Shown: piece by piece, positions 7,519 through 15,047 of the stretch
Numbering within the stretch: the first letter of the stretch is position 1
Layout: each line of letters begins with the position of its first letter
From: an uncultured Chromatiaceae bacterium
GTDB lineage: Bacteria > Pseudomonadota > Gammaproteobacteria > Enterobacterales > Alteromonadaceae
Length of the DNA: 28,188 nt
Reading direction: 5' to 3'
NCBI GenBank assembly: GCA_946482615.1
Contig: CAMLSF010000030.1
Location: 1 to 28,188 of the forward strand
Notes under the pieces: generated by a model
What the model was told of the DNA's origin: nothing
Database searches by the model: none
Seen by the model: the letters and a program-made list of their open reading frames with translations, nothing else
Translations under genes and position numbers: made by a program

Positions 7519-7540
7519 CAGATGCGGCCTTTCAGAGCCG

Positions 7541-7867
7541 CTACTTGGTCAGTCTGATAAAACCATAACTTTGAATATCCTGAACTTTGTTTTGTTGTAA
7601 GCTCTCTGCTACTTCCGCCTGAAAATCCTCTACATACAGATGTAAATCATCCTGAAATTGCTCATCCAGTTTTTTGCGTTTTTCCGCTTCGCTGGTTCTT
7701 TGCACATCAAATGCCTGCATGCAGAGTTTATGCGCTCTTTGCTCCATTTGTTGCGAAACCCGTTGCTCTATTTCCTTAACCGTTAAATGGCGGCATGTTT
7801 TTTTGTACCAAAACAGGCCACTGAGCAACAATAAGCCCATTACTGAAAGTGAGATAAATTCAATCAT
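7541..7867 (-). CDS. Small single-pass membrane protein with coiled-coil tail
   Basis: 108 residues: one N-terminal membrane helix (about residues 3-21, ISLSVMGLLLLSGLFWY), then a highly charged helical region rich in Glu, Lys and Gln (about 30-95) that should form a coiled coil. AAGGA precedes the ATG. The start overlaps the stop of the upstream membrane-protein gene by four bases (ATGA), so the two are probably translationally coupled. I know no family for it. It is the third gene of the unit that begins with the repeat protein. It might act as a membrane-anchored scaffold or partner of the upstream membrane protein, which is inference only. Confidence 0.65.
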   Translation of the reverse strand: MIEFISLSVMGLLLLSGLFWYKKTCRHLTVKEIEQRVSQQMEQRAHKLCMQAFDVQRTSEAEKRKKLDEQFQDDLHLYVEDFQAEVAESLQQNKVQDIQSYGFIRLTK

Positions 7868-8355
7868 AAAGCCATTCCTTTTTTATCAGCCCTGAAGTCC
7901 TTAATAAGCCAGAATACAGCAAAGGGCACTACGGAAATATTAATAGAGACAATGACATACTTGTAAACAGCTGCAAGCATATTGGTATCAAAAACTACTC
8001 TGTCGGCGTAACGCATAAATTGTAAAGTACAAAGGCTCAGAAAGCAGACCATCACGTAGCGGGTGAGTTTACTGGCTGGTATCTGGTACAGAGTATGGAT
8101 TTTATAAATGCTCCATAAACAAAGTATTTCTATTGAAGCCCAGGTAACATACCAAAATGAAGGCCCCGCCACTTTGTTGCTGGTTGCTACATCCATCACA
8201 TAAGGTTGGATCAAATCCATCAACAAGTTGCCTGTTACCCATACGCTTAAAGCAATTCTGAAAGAAAGATCCGACTTACAGATAACAGAAATACCCAGTA
8301 GCAGGAGGCAAATTAACCAAAATATCCTGTCTATGTTGTATGCAAAATCGCCCAC
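7864..8355 (-). CDS. Polytopic membrane protein of unknown function
   Basis: 163 residues with four or five hydrophobic helices (around 10-28, 33-50, 65-85, 98-115 and 128-148) and a short basic cytoplasmic tail DFRADKKG. The start is GTG, supported by AGGA eight bases upstream. It begins 16 bases after the stop of the repeat-protein gene and overlaps the next gene by four bases, so the three form an operon. I see no catalytic or transport motif, and no family is recognised. A role connected to the upstream repeat protein (export, anchoring or immunity) is suggested only by the arrangement. Confidence 0.65.
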   Translation of the reverse strand: MGDFAYNIDRIFWLICLLLLGISVICKSDLSFRIALSVWVTGNLLMDLIQPYVMDVATSNKVAGPSFWYVTWASIEILCLWSIYKIHTLYQIPASKLTRYVMVCFLSLCTLQFMRYADRVVFDTNMLAAVYKYVIVSINISVVPFAVFWLIKDFRADKKGMAL

Positions 8356-8371
8356 TAGAATAATCCTACAC

Positions 8372-8743
8372 TTACGCCTCTATCGGAGGTTCGTTTCCCG
8401 AACCGCTTCCAAGGGCTTTTGTGATTGGAGGTTCGTTTCCTGAGCCACTTCCAAGAGCTTTTGTGATTGGAGGTTCATTTCCTGAGCCACTACCTAAAGC
8501 TCTTGTGATTGGCGGCTCGTTTCCTGATCCGCTCCCCAAGGCTCTTGTGATTGGTGGCTCATTGCCTGAGCCGCTGCCTAACGCCTCCGCAGCAAATCTG
8601 GCTTTTGCTTCAGCAGATAATGTGACCTTATCCCCAGCCGCTGGAGTTGCTGCAGTGTTAGTTGTGGCAGGTGCTGCAGCAGGTGCAACAGTGGAGGTTG
8701 CGTATGCAGCTGCAGTGCCAGGGGTATTTAAATTGATTTGCAT
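8372..8743 (-). CDS. Small protein with five 14-residue Gly/Ser/Asn/Glu/Pro repeats
   Basis: About 123 residues in two parts. The N-terminal 55 are Ala/Thr/Pro-rich (MQINLNTPGTAAAYATSTV...) and end in GDKVTLSAEAKARFAAE. The rest is a tandem array of ALGSGSGNEPPIT followed by Arg or Lys, five units, the last ending in IEA. I prefer the ATG at 8743 because AGGGA sits five bases upstream; the in-frame GTG at 8764 has no ribosome site. There is no signal peptide, Cys or catalytic motif. A promoter and the two downstream membrane-protein genes make it the first gene of an operon. The repeat copies differ at third codon positions while the peptide stays almost fixed, which suggests selection for the peptide. 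Function is unknown; a multi-copy peptide precursor or a structural/binding tail are both possible. Confidence 0.7.
   Translation of the reverse strand: MQINLNTPGTAAAYATSTVAPAAAPATTNTAATPAAGDKVTLSAEAKARFAAEALGSGSGNEPPITRALGSGSGNEPPITRALGSGSGNEPPITKALGSGSGNEPPITKALGSGSGNEPPIEA
8381..8584 (-). repeat. Tandem 42-bp repeat array, four full units and one truncated
   Basis: In transcript order the units are 8543-8584, 8501-8542, 8459-8500, 8417-8458 and a truncated 36-base unit 8381-8416. All encode ALGSGSGNEPPI, followed by TR in the first two full units and TK in the next two. DNA differences between units are mostly synonymous. Confidence 0.9.
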
Positions 8744-8793
8744 AGGAGTCCCTACTGTTGTCACTAAATCAGAAAACCAATGTACACGAACTG

Positions 8794-8821
8794 TTTATAA
8801 AAAAGCCAATAGTTTTTACAA
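8794..8821 (-). promoter_or_regulatory. Sigma-70-type promoter of the repeat-protein operon
   Basis: Read on the minus strand, TTGTAA (8816-8821) and TATAAA (8794-8799) are separated by 16 bases. Transcription would start near 8787, leaving a leader of about 45 bases before the preferred ATG at 8743. Confidence 0.55.
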
Positions 8822-8875
8822 CAGAATGAAATTTGTAGGGAAATGTGGTTTTGAGTAGCGACAAATTTCAGGCAT

Positions 8876-8902
8876 AAAAAAACCTGCCATAAAAAGCAGG
8901 TT
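8876..8902 (-). terminator. Intrinsic terminator of tRNA-Pro
   Basis: On the minus strand, AACCTGC and GCAGGTT form a seven-pair stem around an eight-base loop, followed by a run of T. It begins eight bases beyond the encoded CCA end of the tRNA, as expected for a single-tRNA transcript. Confidence 0.85.
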
Positions 8903-8909
8903 AATTTAA

Positions 8910-8986
8910 TGGTCGGTACGAGAGGATTTGAACCTCCGACCCCTGACACCCCATGACAGTGCGCTACCAAGCTGCGCTACGTACCG
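8910..8986 (-). tRNA. tRNA-Pro (anticodon GGG)
   Basis: A 77-base cloverleaf. Acceptor stem CGGTACG/CGTACCG is followed by discriminator A and an encoded CCA. The D-arm is AGCGCAGCTTGGTAGCGC, the anticodon loop is ATGGGGT with anticodon GGG, and the T-arm carries GGTTCAAATCC. It closely resembles E. coli proL, including the non-canonical pair in the anticodon stem. It reads CCC (and CCU) codons. I see no duplicate of its 3' end elsewhere in the window, so there is no sign that it serves as an integration site here. Confidence 0.96.
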
Positions 8987-8995
8987 ACGTTGGGC

Positions 8996-9026
8996 CTTAT
9001 ACTACTGCTTTAACTTATAAATGCAA
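8996..9026 (-). promoter_or_regulatory. Probable promoter of tRNA-Pro
   Basis: On the minus strand TATAAG (8996-9001) lies ten bases before the tRNA 5' end and is followed by a GC-rich stretch (GCCCAACG), as in stringently controlled stable-RNA promoters. The candidate -35, TTGCAT (9021-9026), has a long 19-base spacer and is less certain. Confidence 0.4.
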
Positions 9027-9076
9027 TGCCCTATGGTTTGACTGCGTTTTTTTTGTTCGCTTTGGCACGTCTTGGG

Positions 9077-10012
9077 TTAATTTCCAAGCGCCAACTCTAC
9101 CCAATGCTGATAAACAGGAATAGCCAGCAGTACGTTGACCGGGAAGGTAATGCCTAAAGAGGCCAGCATCGCCAGGCCTATATTGGCATCCGGAATGCTG
9201 GCGCGCACTGCGGCTGGCGCTGCTATATATGAGGCGCTGGCGGCTAAAGTGGTCAGCACCAGTAACGAGCCCTGAGGTAAATCCAGCAGTAAACCAAAAG
9301 CCAAGCCTAAAGCGCCTAAAGCAAATGGTGCTAAAGCAGCAAACAGCATCAAACGCCAGTGTTGTAATGGTAGCGGGTTGCACACTTTGGCTGTACATAA
9401 CCCCATTTCTAATAAAAACAATGCCAGCATGGTTTTAAAACCACCAATAAGGGCAGGGGCTATAGGCTCTAAACCTTCAGGCCCATACAAATAACCAATG
9501 AATACACCACCGCCAAGCAACAGCACACCGCGGCTGGTTAAAGCCTCACGCCAGATCTGGGCTTGTTTACCCTGACCTTTAAGAGCGCCGTACAGGCCAA
9601 GCATAATGACTATCGCAGGTAGCTCGAGCATCACCAGATAAAGGGTGGTTTCAGGTAATAATGGTAAACCGGATTTCTCGGCAAGGGCCAGTACCACGGC
9701 AAAAGTACCGGCGCTGACGGAACCATAATGAGCGGCGATACTGACGGAGTCTGAGTTAGTCAATTGGATCAGGTAACGTAATACAGGATAAGCCAGCAGC
9801 GGAATAATTAAACCTAAAGCCGCAACTGCTAACAGATCCGGCAGCATACCGCTATGGGCCTGACCATGCAAAGCCATACCCCCTTTGAGACCCAGTACCA
9901 GCATCAGCAGAATAGAAAGGGTTTCGTAGATAGACTGAGGCACTTTTAAATCGGACTTTAATAAACCTGCAATCAGGCCAAAGGCAAAAAAGGCAATCAC
10001 AATATCAGGCAT
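9077..10012 (-). CDS. SbtA-like sodium-dependent bicarbonate transport family permease
   Basis: A 311-residue inner-membrane protein with eight to ten helices, recognised as the SbtA family (Na+-dependent bicarbonate permease). Supporting stretches are YETLSILLMLVLGLKGGMAL near the N-terminus, AHYGSVSAGTFAVVLA in the middle, and SASYIAAPAAVRASIPDA with GITFPVNV near the C-terminus. Length fits the compact bacterial members. GGAG precedes the ATG. In cyanobacteria SbtA feeds the carbon-concentrating mechanism together with SbtB; no SbtB-like gene adjoins this one, so in a heterotroph it probably supplies bicarbonate for carboxylation or transports another anion. It is divergent from the LysR regulator, which probably controls it. 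Confidence 0.85.
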   Translation of the reverse strand: MPDIVIAFFAFGLIAGLLKSDLKVPQSIYETLSILLMLVLGLKGGMALHGQAHSGMLPDLLAVAALGLIIPLLAYPVLRYLIQLTNSDSVSIAAHYGSVSAGTFAVVLALAEKSGLPLLPETTLYLVMLELPAIVIMLGLYGALKGQGKQAQIWREALTSRGVLLLGGGVFIGYLYGPEGLEPIAPALIGGFKTMLALFLLEMGLCTAKVCNPLPLQHWRLMLFAALAPFALGALGLAFGLLLDLPQGSLLVLTTLAASASYIAAPAAVRASIPDANIGLAMLASLGITFPVNVLLAIPVYQHWVELALGN

Positions 10013-10068
10013 GACTTCACTCCGTAGCTGTTATTGGCTGGCGATTGTGCCTGTCTTTGGGTATATTG

Positions 10069-10107
10069 GATAATTAATTGTTTACCACTTTACTATTGAT
10101 GATTATC
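10069..10107. promoter_or_regulatory. Possible LysR-regulator site between divergent genes
   Basis: GATAAT (10069-10074) and ATTATC (10102-10107) form a separated inverted repeat in AT-rich DNA directly before the regulator ATG. LysR proteins usually bind such dyads in the shared region of divergently transcribed targets. Spacing between the arms is wide, so this is only a candidate. The region lacks a clear ribosome site for the regulator. Confidence 0.3.
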
Positions 10108-10108
10108 T

Positions 10109-11083
10109 ATGGATGTGCGGCATTTAAGTTTCAGACTGTTGCAGGTCTATGTACAGGTGGTGCGGCTCGCATCGGTTTCCGCAGCAGCGCGGGTATTGCA
10201 TTTAACCCAACCTACGGTGTCTTTGCAGTTAAAAAAACTGGCAGATGAAGTGGGGCAACCTTTGCTTGAGTACCGGGAAGGTAAGGTGCATACCACCTAC
10301 CTTGGTGACGCATTATTTCAGGCGGCTTCTGATGTGCTGAGTCGTTTTGATGATTTTTCGTCCTTACTGGAAGAAGCCAAAGGTGGACGTAGTGGCACTT
10401 TAAGTTTAGGTATAGTCACCACCGCCAAATATGTGATGCCGACTATTCTTGGTGCTTTTGATAAAGCCAACCCCAAAATTGCCGTGACTTTAAATGTGGG
10501 CAACAGAGCTCATATTCTGAACCGCTTTGGCCATCAGGATGATGATTTGTATCTGTTCAGTCAGCCTCCCAGCGGCGAACTGGTGCAGGCTTGTCGTATT
10601 ATCAAAAATCCTCTGCAGCTGATAGCACCAGTGGATCACTGGGCCTCCCGTTATTGTGCAGAGGGCGGCGAGCTTGATTTTTCCGCCTTAAAAAATGAAC
10701 GGTTTTTAATGCGTGAGCCCGGCTCTGCCACCCGGATGCAGTTTGAATCCTGGTTGAGTAGTCAAGGGGTCGAGTTATCAAAGACGATGCAAATCGAAAG
10801 CAATGAGGCCATACGCTTAAGTGTAGCCAGTGGCCTGGGGCTGGCAGTGTTATCAACCTACACTTTAGATCAACACTCTGAGCAATTTAGTCTGTTGAAA
10901 GTCAAAGGTTTTCCACTGAACAGTCATTGGTATCTGGTGGCGCGCAAGGACAAAAGACTAAGTGCTTCAGCCAGGCGACTTATCCAGTTTATTGCTCAGC
11001 ATCTGACAGATTGTATTGAAGCGCAGTGGGTGGTTGACGATATTGCAGAGCTGCCGCAGCACTTTTTTCCCGGAGTTGATTAG
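10109..11083 (+). CDS. LysR-family transcriptional regulator, probable controller of the SbtA-like permease
   Basis: 324 residues. The N-terminal winged helix-turn-helix (about 5-64) is classical: VRLASVSAAARVLHLTQPTV then SLQLKKLADEVGQPLL. The effector-binding domain follows (about 95-300), with LSLGIVTTAKYVMP and SNEAIRLSVASGLGLAVLS typical of the family. It resembles the CbbR/CmpR branch, which regulates carbon-fixation and bicarbonate-uptake genes; that subgrouping is by general look only. Divergent placement, 96 bases from the permease, is the usual LysR-target arrangement and makes autoregulation likely. No strong ribosome site precedes the ATG, but MDVRHLSFRLLQ is a normal LysR start. 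Confidence 0.9.
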   Translation: MDVRHLSFRLLQVYVQVVRLASVSAAARVLHLTQPTVSLQLKKLADEVGQPLLEYREGKVHTTYLGDALFQAASDVLSRFDDFSSLLEEAKGGRSGTLSLGIVTTAKYVMPTILGAFDKANPKIAVTLNVGNRAHILNRFGHQDDDLYLFSQPPSGELVQACRIIKNPLQLIAPVDHWASRYCAEGGELDFSALKNERFLMREPGSATRMQFESWLSSQGVELSKTMQIESNEAIRLSVASGLGLAVLSTYTLDQHSEQFSLLKVKGFPLNSHWYLVARKDKRLSASARRLIQFIAQHLTDCIEAQWVVDDIAELPQHFFPGVD

Positions 11084-11085
11084 GT

Positions 11086-11116
11086 ATGCCGGAACAGCCT
11101 TCAGCTGTCCCGGCAT
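11086..11116. terminator. Hairpin between convergent genes (probable bidirectional terminator)
   Basis: ATGCCGG-A-ACAGC and GCTGT-C-CCGGCAT pair across a five-base loop with a single A/C mismatch. It fills almost the whole gap between the LysR gene and the catalase-like gene. No strong T-run follows on either side, so termination efficiency is uncertain. Confidence 0.5.
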
Positions 11117-11122
11117 CACCTC

Positions 11123-12106
11123 TTATTGCAGCCTACGGCCAAAACTGACCGAATAGGCGACAGGGCGGGTTTGCAGTACCGGATCTGCGGTAGCAGTAAT
11201 ACCTTTGGTTAACAGCAATGGGTTAAACATTTGTTTGTCCCAGGTTGCGGTGTCAGTGGGTACAGCATCCAGTTTAATGGTGCCCAGTTCAACAATGCGT
11301 CTGTCGTCCGGCCAGGTTTTACTGCCATCAAGTAAAGGATCGCCCTCGTTTGGTAACTGCGCCTGCAGGCTAAACTCCACAGGCGTTTTTGTTACCCTTT
11401 GTTTTATTTCTTCCATCAGGAAATCCGGTGCCATTTTTTTTGCCGCCTCATCGGTCAAAAAGTTGGCTCCGGCTTTTGGCACTATACGGTAGCGAAAATG
11501 CTGCTGTACGCCTTTGTCATTTTCAAAAATAAAGCTGTTTACACCAAAAAAGGACTGATTAGCAAAACTGGCTGGTACAGGTTTAGGTGTCTGGACAAAA
11601 GTTAAAGCTGCAGGGTGGCTTTGTAAAAACTTCTCCAGTTGAGTGGGTTTATTGGTGTCTGTTGCGTTGGTTTTTATCGCGGTTAACAGCTCCAGAAACT
11701 CTTCAGGTGTTGCCACAGGAAAACCGTTGTAGGAAATACTGACAATGTCGGTGGAGCTTTGATCCGGTAAAGTAAAGCGTATCGCCATGCCATTAGGCCG
11801 GGCATGAGGATCGGCGTCCGGCAAGTTTGGTACACCAGTGCCGTTGGAAAAACGCACTGTCACAGGCACTGTCTGGCTAAAATGAACGGCTGTGCTGTAA
11901 TTTTTTGCCTCTGCCGAAGGGGTGAAGCTGCCTGACACTATAGCCCCTTTGGCGTGATTGGAGCGAAAGCCTTTATGCGGTCCCTGAGCCAGCTCTGTTA
12001 ACGTATCCACTAATTTGACTGCCACATTGCCATTATCCTGTGCCAGAGATGGCATACAGCTGATAGCAATAAGGCTCAGAGTTCCTAATGTTAAACTTTT
12101 AGTCAT
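11123..12106 (-). CDS. Exported catalase-family peroxidase (SrpA-like)
   Basis: 327 residues from the chosen ATG, which gives a signal peptide MTKSLTLGTLSLIAISC...SLAQ and has an AAGG-type ribosome site; the in-frame extension upstream to 12259 does not look like protein. The body is a minimal catalase fold: FRSNHAKGAIVSGSF carries the distal His51, VTVRFSNGTG and RPNGMAIRF are haem-pocket segments, and RPVAYSVSFGRR at the C-terminus carries the likely proximal haem ligand Tyr318. At this length it lacks the domains of full monofunctional catalases, like SrpA-type catalase-related peroxidases. It probably uses haem to reduce peroxides in the periplasm. A signal-peptide Cys (Cys17) lies too early for a good lipobox. 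It converges with the LysR gene. Confidence 0.88.
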   Translation of the reverse strand: MTKSLTLGTLSLIAISCMPSLAQDNGNVAVKLVDTLTELAQGPHKGFRSNHAKGAIVSGSFTPSAEAKNYSTAVHFSQTVPVTVRFSNGTGVPNLPDADPHARPNGMAIRFTLPDQSSTDIVSISYNGFPVATPEEFLELLTAIKTNATDTNKPTQLEKFLQSHPAALTFVQTPKPVPASFANQSFFGVNSFIFENDKGVQQHFRYRIVPKAGANFLTDEAAKKMAPDFLMEEIKQRVTKTPVEFSLQAQLPNEGDPLLDGSKTWPDDRRIVELGTIKLDAVPTDTATWDKQMFNPLLLTKGITATADPVLQTRPVAYSVSFGRRLQ

Positions 12107-12558
12107 GACCTTAACCTTTTGAATGAAATGAACCTGCAGCAGTGTAAGCTTCGAATGAACATGGCTTATACTGCGGGTTCGGCTGATAACATGAGTAGTT
12201 GAGAGAAACTCAATCAAACAGCACTGTCTGCACTTCCTGTCGAACCACCTGAATTTCAATTTGAGTATGGTCAGAATTTCTCCGCCTTGCCATTTTCTGA
12301 TTGTGCCGTTTTGCCGCCGGCAGCCTCAGCGATTTTTTTATCCCTGCCCATACCTGTGTATGACTGCCGCATCGGATGGCGGTGGCGGTGATCAGGGCCT
12401 GGCTTTGAATGAAGTTACAAGGTAAATAAAATGTTTTTTATTTAAGTAATTTGTCACAAATATGAGCTAGTCTTGTTTTTCTCTGGTGGGAAAGCAGAGT
12501 TAAGATTGGGGGCAGGACGCAAATCCTCATCACATAACAAGAACTTACAGGATTTATA
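12107..12558. other. 452-base intergenic region between divergent genes
   Basis: It holds the upstream regions of the catalase-like gene (leftward) and the nuclease gene (rightward). Leftward, a TATAAG hexamer lies near 12165-12170 without a clear -35. Rightward, the last 130 bases are structured: CTCTG/CAGAG (near 12481-12498) and AGGA/TCCT around CGCAAA (near 12514-12527) form small hairpins in the leader. The ribosome site is AGGA before the ATG at 12559. I see no gene and no RNA family I can name. Confidence 0.5.
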
Positions 12559-13839
12559 ATGAAACAGATCACAACTATGTCACTGCTGGCGGGAGCGCTC
12601 TACAGTGTCAGCAGCTTTGCCAGTCTGCTGATCACCGAAGTGTTGTACGACTCGCCAAATAATGACAACACCGAAGAATTTGTTGAGCTGTACAACAACA
12701 GCTGTACTGCCATTAATCTGCAAGGTTACAGCCTGCAGGATAATGGTGGCAGCTTTAGTTTGTCTGGTACTGTAGCGCCGCGCAGTTATTTTCTGGTGGC
12801 AAAAAATACTGCAGCTATGCAAAGTTTGTATGGCAAAACCCCACAGCTTGCCGGTTTAACTCTGGCTTTTGGCAACAGCGGCGATTACGTTAAGTTAAAA
12901 AATGGCAGCATAGAAATAGATGCTGTCGGCTGGGAAAATGGCTTGTCCGGCTGGTCTATCAATGCGGTGGATAAATCCATTAGCCGTAATAAAACCACCG
13001 ACAGCAATCTGGTCTCTGACTGGGTGGTGTCAGGCAATTATGGTAACCCGGGCACTGGTGTCTTTACTGCAAGCTGCAGCGGTGGTGGTGATACAGGAGG
13101 TGGTACTGAACCTGTTGTGAATCAGCCCACTTATTACGCCGCTGCGCTGGGTAAATCAGGCTCTGAGCTTAAAGCCGCGCTTAACAGCATTTTACGGGGC
13201 CATGTGCGTTTAACTTACAGTCAGGTGTGGGATGCTATTTCCTATACAGATGAAGATCCAAACAATACCAATAATGTCATTCTGCTTTATGCAGGCCGCT
13301 CCGAAGCCAAAACCTTCCGTGCAGGCCAAACCAATTCGTTGGATGCCTGGAATCGTGAACATGTTTGGGCAAAAAGTCATGGTTTCCCTAATGAAAGCCA
13401 ATATGCCTATACAGATATCCATCACCTGCGCCCGGCTGATGTGTCTATTAACTCCAGCCGCGGCAATAAAGACTTTGACTTAGGCGGTACACCTCTGACG
13501 GAAGCGCCGGAAAATAAAACCGACAGCGACAGCTTTGAGCCCCGTAATGCGGTCAAAGGTGACGTTGCCCGTATGATGTTTTACATGGATGTACGCTATG
13601 AAGGCGGAGATGAAACAGGTACTCCCGATTTAGTGTTACGCAACTATGCACCAACCGGCAGCTCAGCGCCTGAAATGGGCAAACTCTGTGTACTGCTGCA
13701 ATGGCATATTCAGGATCCGGTCGATAGTTTTGAAAGCCGCCGTAATAACCGCATTTACGAATGGCAACAAAACCGCAACCCCTTTATCGACAACCCGCAA
13801 TGGGCGCAGTCGATTTATGGCGCCAGCTGTGGTTTATAA
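12559..13839 (+). CDS. Secreted nuclease: lamin-tail domain plus endonuclease I domain
   Basis: 426 residues. A signal peptide (about 1-21, ending SSFAS) is followed by a lamin-tail domain (about 22-135: LLITEVLYDSPNNDNTEEFV, INLQGYSLQDNGG), a Gly-rich linker (SGGGDTGGG, about 174-184), and an endonuclease I domain (about 200-420). The beta-beta-alpha-metal active site is NREHVWAKSHGF with His268, followed by DIHHLRPAD and FEPRNAVKGDVARMMFYMD. These enzymes cut DNA and RNA outside the cell, usually for nutrient scavenging or biofilm turnover. The lamin-tail domain probably anchors or targets the enzyme. The ribosome site is AGGA. It stands alone; a hairpin follows. Confidence 0.93.
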   Translation: MKQITTMSLLAGALYSVSSFASLLITEVLYDSPNNDNTEEFVELYNNSCTAINLQGYSLQDNGGSFSLSGTVAPRSYFLVAKNTAAMQSLYGKTPQLAGLTLAFGNSGDYVKLKNGSIEIDAVGWENGLSGWSINAVDKSISRNKTTDSNLVSDWVVSGNYGNPGTGVFTASCSGGGDTGGGTEPVVNQPTYYAAALGKSGSELKAALNSILRGHVRLTYSQVWDAISYTDEDPNNTNNVILLYAGRSEAKTFRAGQTNSLDAWNREHVWAKSHGFPNESQYAYTDIHHLRPADVSINSSRGNKDFDLGGTPLTEAPENKTDSDSFEPRNAVKGDVARMMFYMDVRYEGGDETGTPDLVLRNYAPTGSSAPEMGKLCVLLQWHIQDPVDSFESRRNNRIYEWQQNRNPFIDNPQWAQSIYGASCGL

Positions 13840-13857
13840 GGCTTGAGGCTTGTCCGG

Positions 13858-13881
13858 GCTGCTTTTGTAAGCAAAAGCAGC
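13858..13881 (+). terminator. Hairpin after the nuclease gene
   Basis: GCTGCTTTTG, loop TAAG, CAAAAGCAGC: a perfect ten-pair stem starting 18 bases after the stop codon. No T-run follows, so it may terminate weakly or protect the mRNA end. Confidence 0.5.
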
Positions 13882-13955
13882 TTGGAGTGTTTCAGGGGGC
13901 AAGCTAGAATGGGCCAACTTAAAAAAGCGTTGAAGCGCTAAAGAATGGAGCATCT

Positions 13956-15008
13956 ATGAAGCCTGAAGAGTTGTTGCAGCAATTGCAGCAGACCCCTGAT
14001 TTTTTAAAACTCAGCTTAGCCAACCCCGATTTTTTACCTTTCGCCAGCTACTCACTTCCAAACGGCACAGAGATCGAAATCTGGGATACAGGAGTGATCT
14101 ATTGCCAGCCAAAGCAGTTTGGTCAGCAGGATATAGTGCTGAGCAGCGGGGTACATGGTAACGAAACAGCTCCAGTTGAGCTGTGTTCAGAGCTGTTAAA
14201 CGACGTATTGACCGGTAAGTTGCTGCTGACTGAGCGGGTGCTGTTTTTATTTGGTAATCCGCCTGCCATCAATGCTGGTGTGCGGGAAATTCAGGATAAC
14301 TTAAACCGCCTGTTTTCCGGTCATCACAGCAAAGAACCTGGTGTAACCAGCGCAGAGCGGGAACGGGCTAAAAAGTTAGAAGCTTATGTGCTGAAGTTTT
14401 TTCAGGCGGCGCCGGAAGGTTTACGTGAGCGTAAACTATATGACTTGCATACAGCCATTCGGGGTTCACGTTTTGAAAAATTTGTGGTCTATCCGTTTTT
14501 GCATGGCGCAGACTGGAGTAAACAGCAGTTTGAGTTTTTAAAAGCCTGTGGTGCCAATACAGTGCTGTTAATGCAAACCCCGGCCAGTACCTTTAGTTAT
14601 TTTGCTGCTCAAAGCTGTAAGGCGCATGGATTTACTATTGAACTGGGTAAAGCGCGGCCTTTTGGCCAAAACGATATGAGCCGTTTTGCTGAAGCTGCAT
14701 CTGCACTCAGAGCCTTAATTTCTGGCGGCAAGCTTCATACAACCAAATTTAACGAAGCAGATTTTAACCTCTATGAAGTACGCCGCTCTATCAACAAAAA
14801 CACCGAAAGCTTTAAACTGCATTTTGCCGATAACATTGAAAACTTTACCACTTTTGAGGTCGGCACTGTGCTGGCCAGCGATGAAGGCGTGGAGTACAAA
14901 GTTGAAGTGGAAGGTGAAGCTATTATTTTCCCTAATCCTAAAGTAGCCATAGGGCAACGCGCTATGCTGATGGTAAAACCTGTTTCTGTGGCTGGCAAAG
15001 TGAGTTAA
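13956..15008 (+). CDS. astE: Succinylglutamate desuccinylase
   Basis: 350 residues, the usual AstE length. It is a cytosolic zinc hydrolase that splits N-succinylglutamate into succinate and glutamate, the last step of the arginine succinyltransferase pathway. Zinc ligands are His67 and Glu70 in SGVHGNETAP and His165 in YDLHTAIRGS. Glu229 in FTIELGKARPFG is the probable catalytic base. The DNLNRLFSG and RFEKFVVYPF stretches match the family well. The other ast genes (astCADB) are not in the window, so this copy stands alone. It has its own terminator. No clear Shine-Dalgarno is visible except a weak AATGGAG before the ATG. Confidence 0.93.
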   Translation: MKPEELLQQLQQTPDFLKLSLANPDFLPFASYSLPNGTEIEIWDTGVIYCQPKQFGQQDIVLSSGVHGNETAPVELCSELLNDVLTGKLLLTERVLFLFGNPPAINAGVREIQDNLNRLFSGHHSKEPGVTSAERERAKKLEAYVLKFFQAAPEGLRERKLYDLHTAIRGSRFEKFVVYPFLHGADWSKQQFEFLKACGANTVLLMQTPASTFSYFAAQSCKAHGFTIELGKARPFGQNDMSRFAEAASALRALISGGKLHTTKFNEADFNLYEVRRSINKNTESFKLHFADNIENFTTFEVGTVLASDEGVEYKVEVEGEAIIFPNPKVAIGQRAMLMVKPVSVAGKVS

Positions 15009-15047
15009 GCCACTGCTTTTTTCGTTTCCACAGTACAAAAACTCTGA

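Noticed and set aside
8421..8858. Plus-strand open frame of 145 codons across the repeat array
   Set aside because: It is the antisense of the repeat gene, held open by the 42-bp periodicity. It lacks a ribosome site, and the minus frame has a promoter, a start signal and synonymous variation between units.
8910..8986. tRNA-Pro as an integration site for a genomic island covering the repeat-peptide operon
   Set aside because: I found no integrase gene and no second copy of the tRNA 3' end on either side in this window.
12107..12259. N-terminal extension of the catalase-like protein up to an ATG at 12259
   Set aside because: The extension would place the signal peptide 51 residues inside the protein and has non-protein-like composition; the ATG at 12106 has a ribosome site and starts a normal signal peptide.
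12507..12527. GGACGCAAA in the nuclease leader, as in the core of the cyclic di-GMP-I riboswitch
   Set aside because: The upstream half of the aptamer (the GGCAAAC-type strand pairing ahead of a GAAA loop) is not present in the right place; only the short motif and small local hairpins match. A covariance-model search (Infernal, RF01051) would decide.
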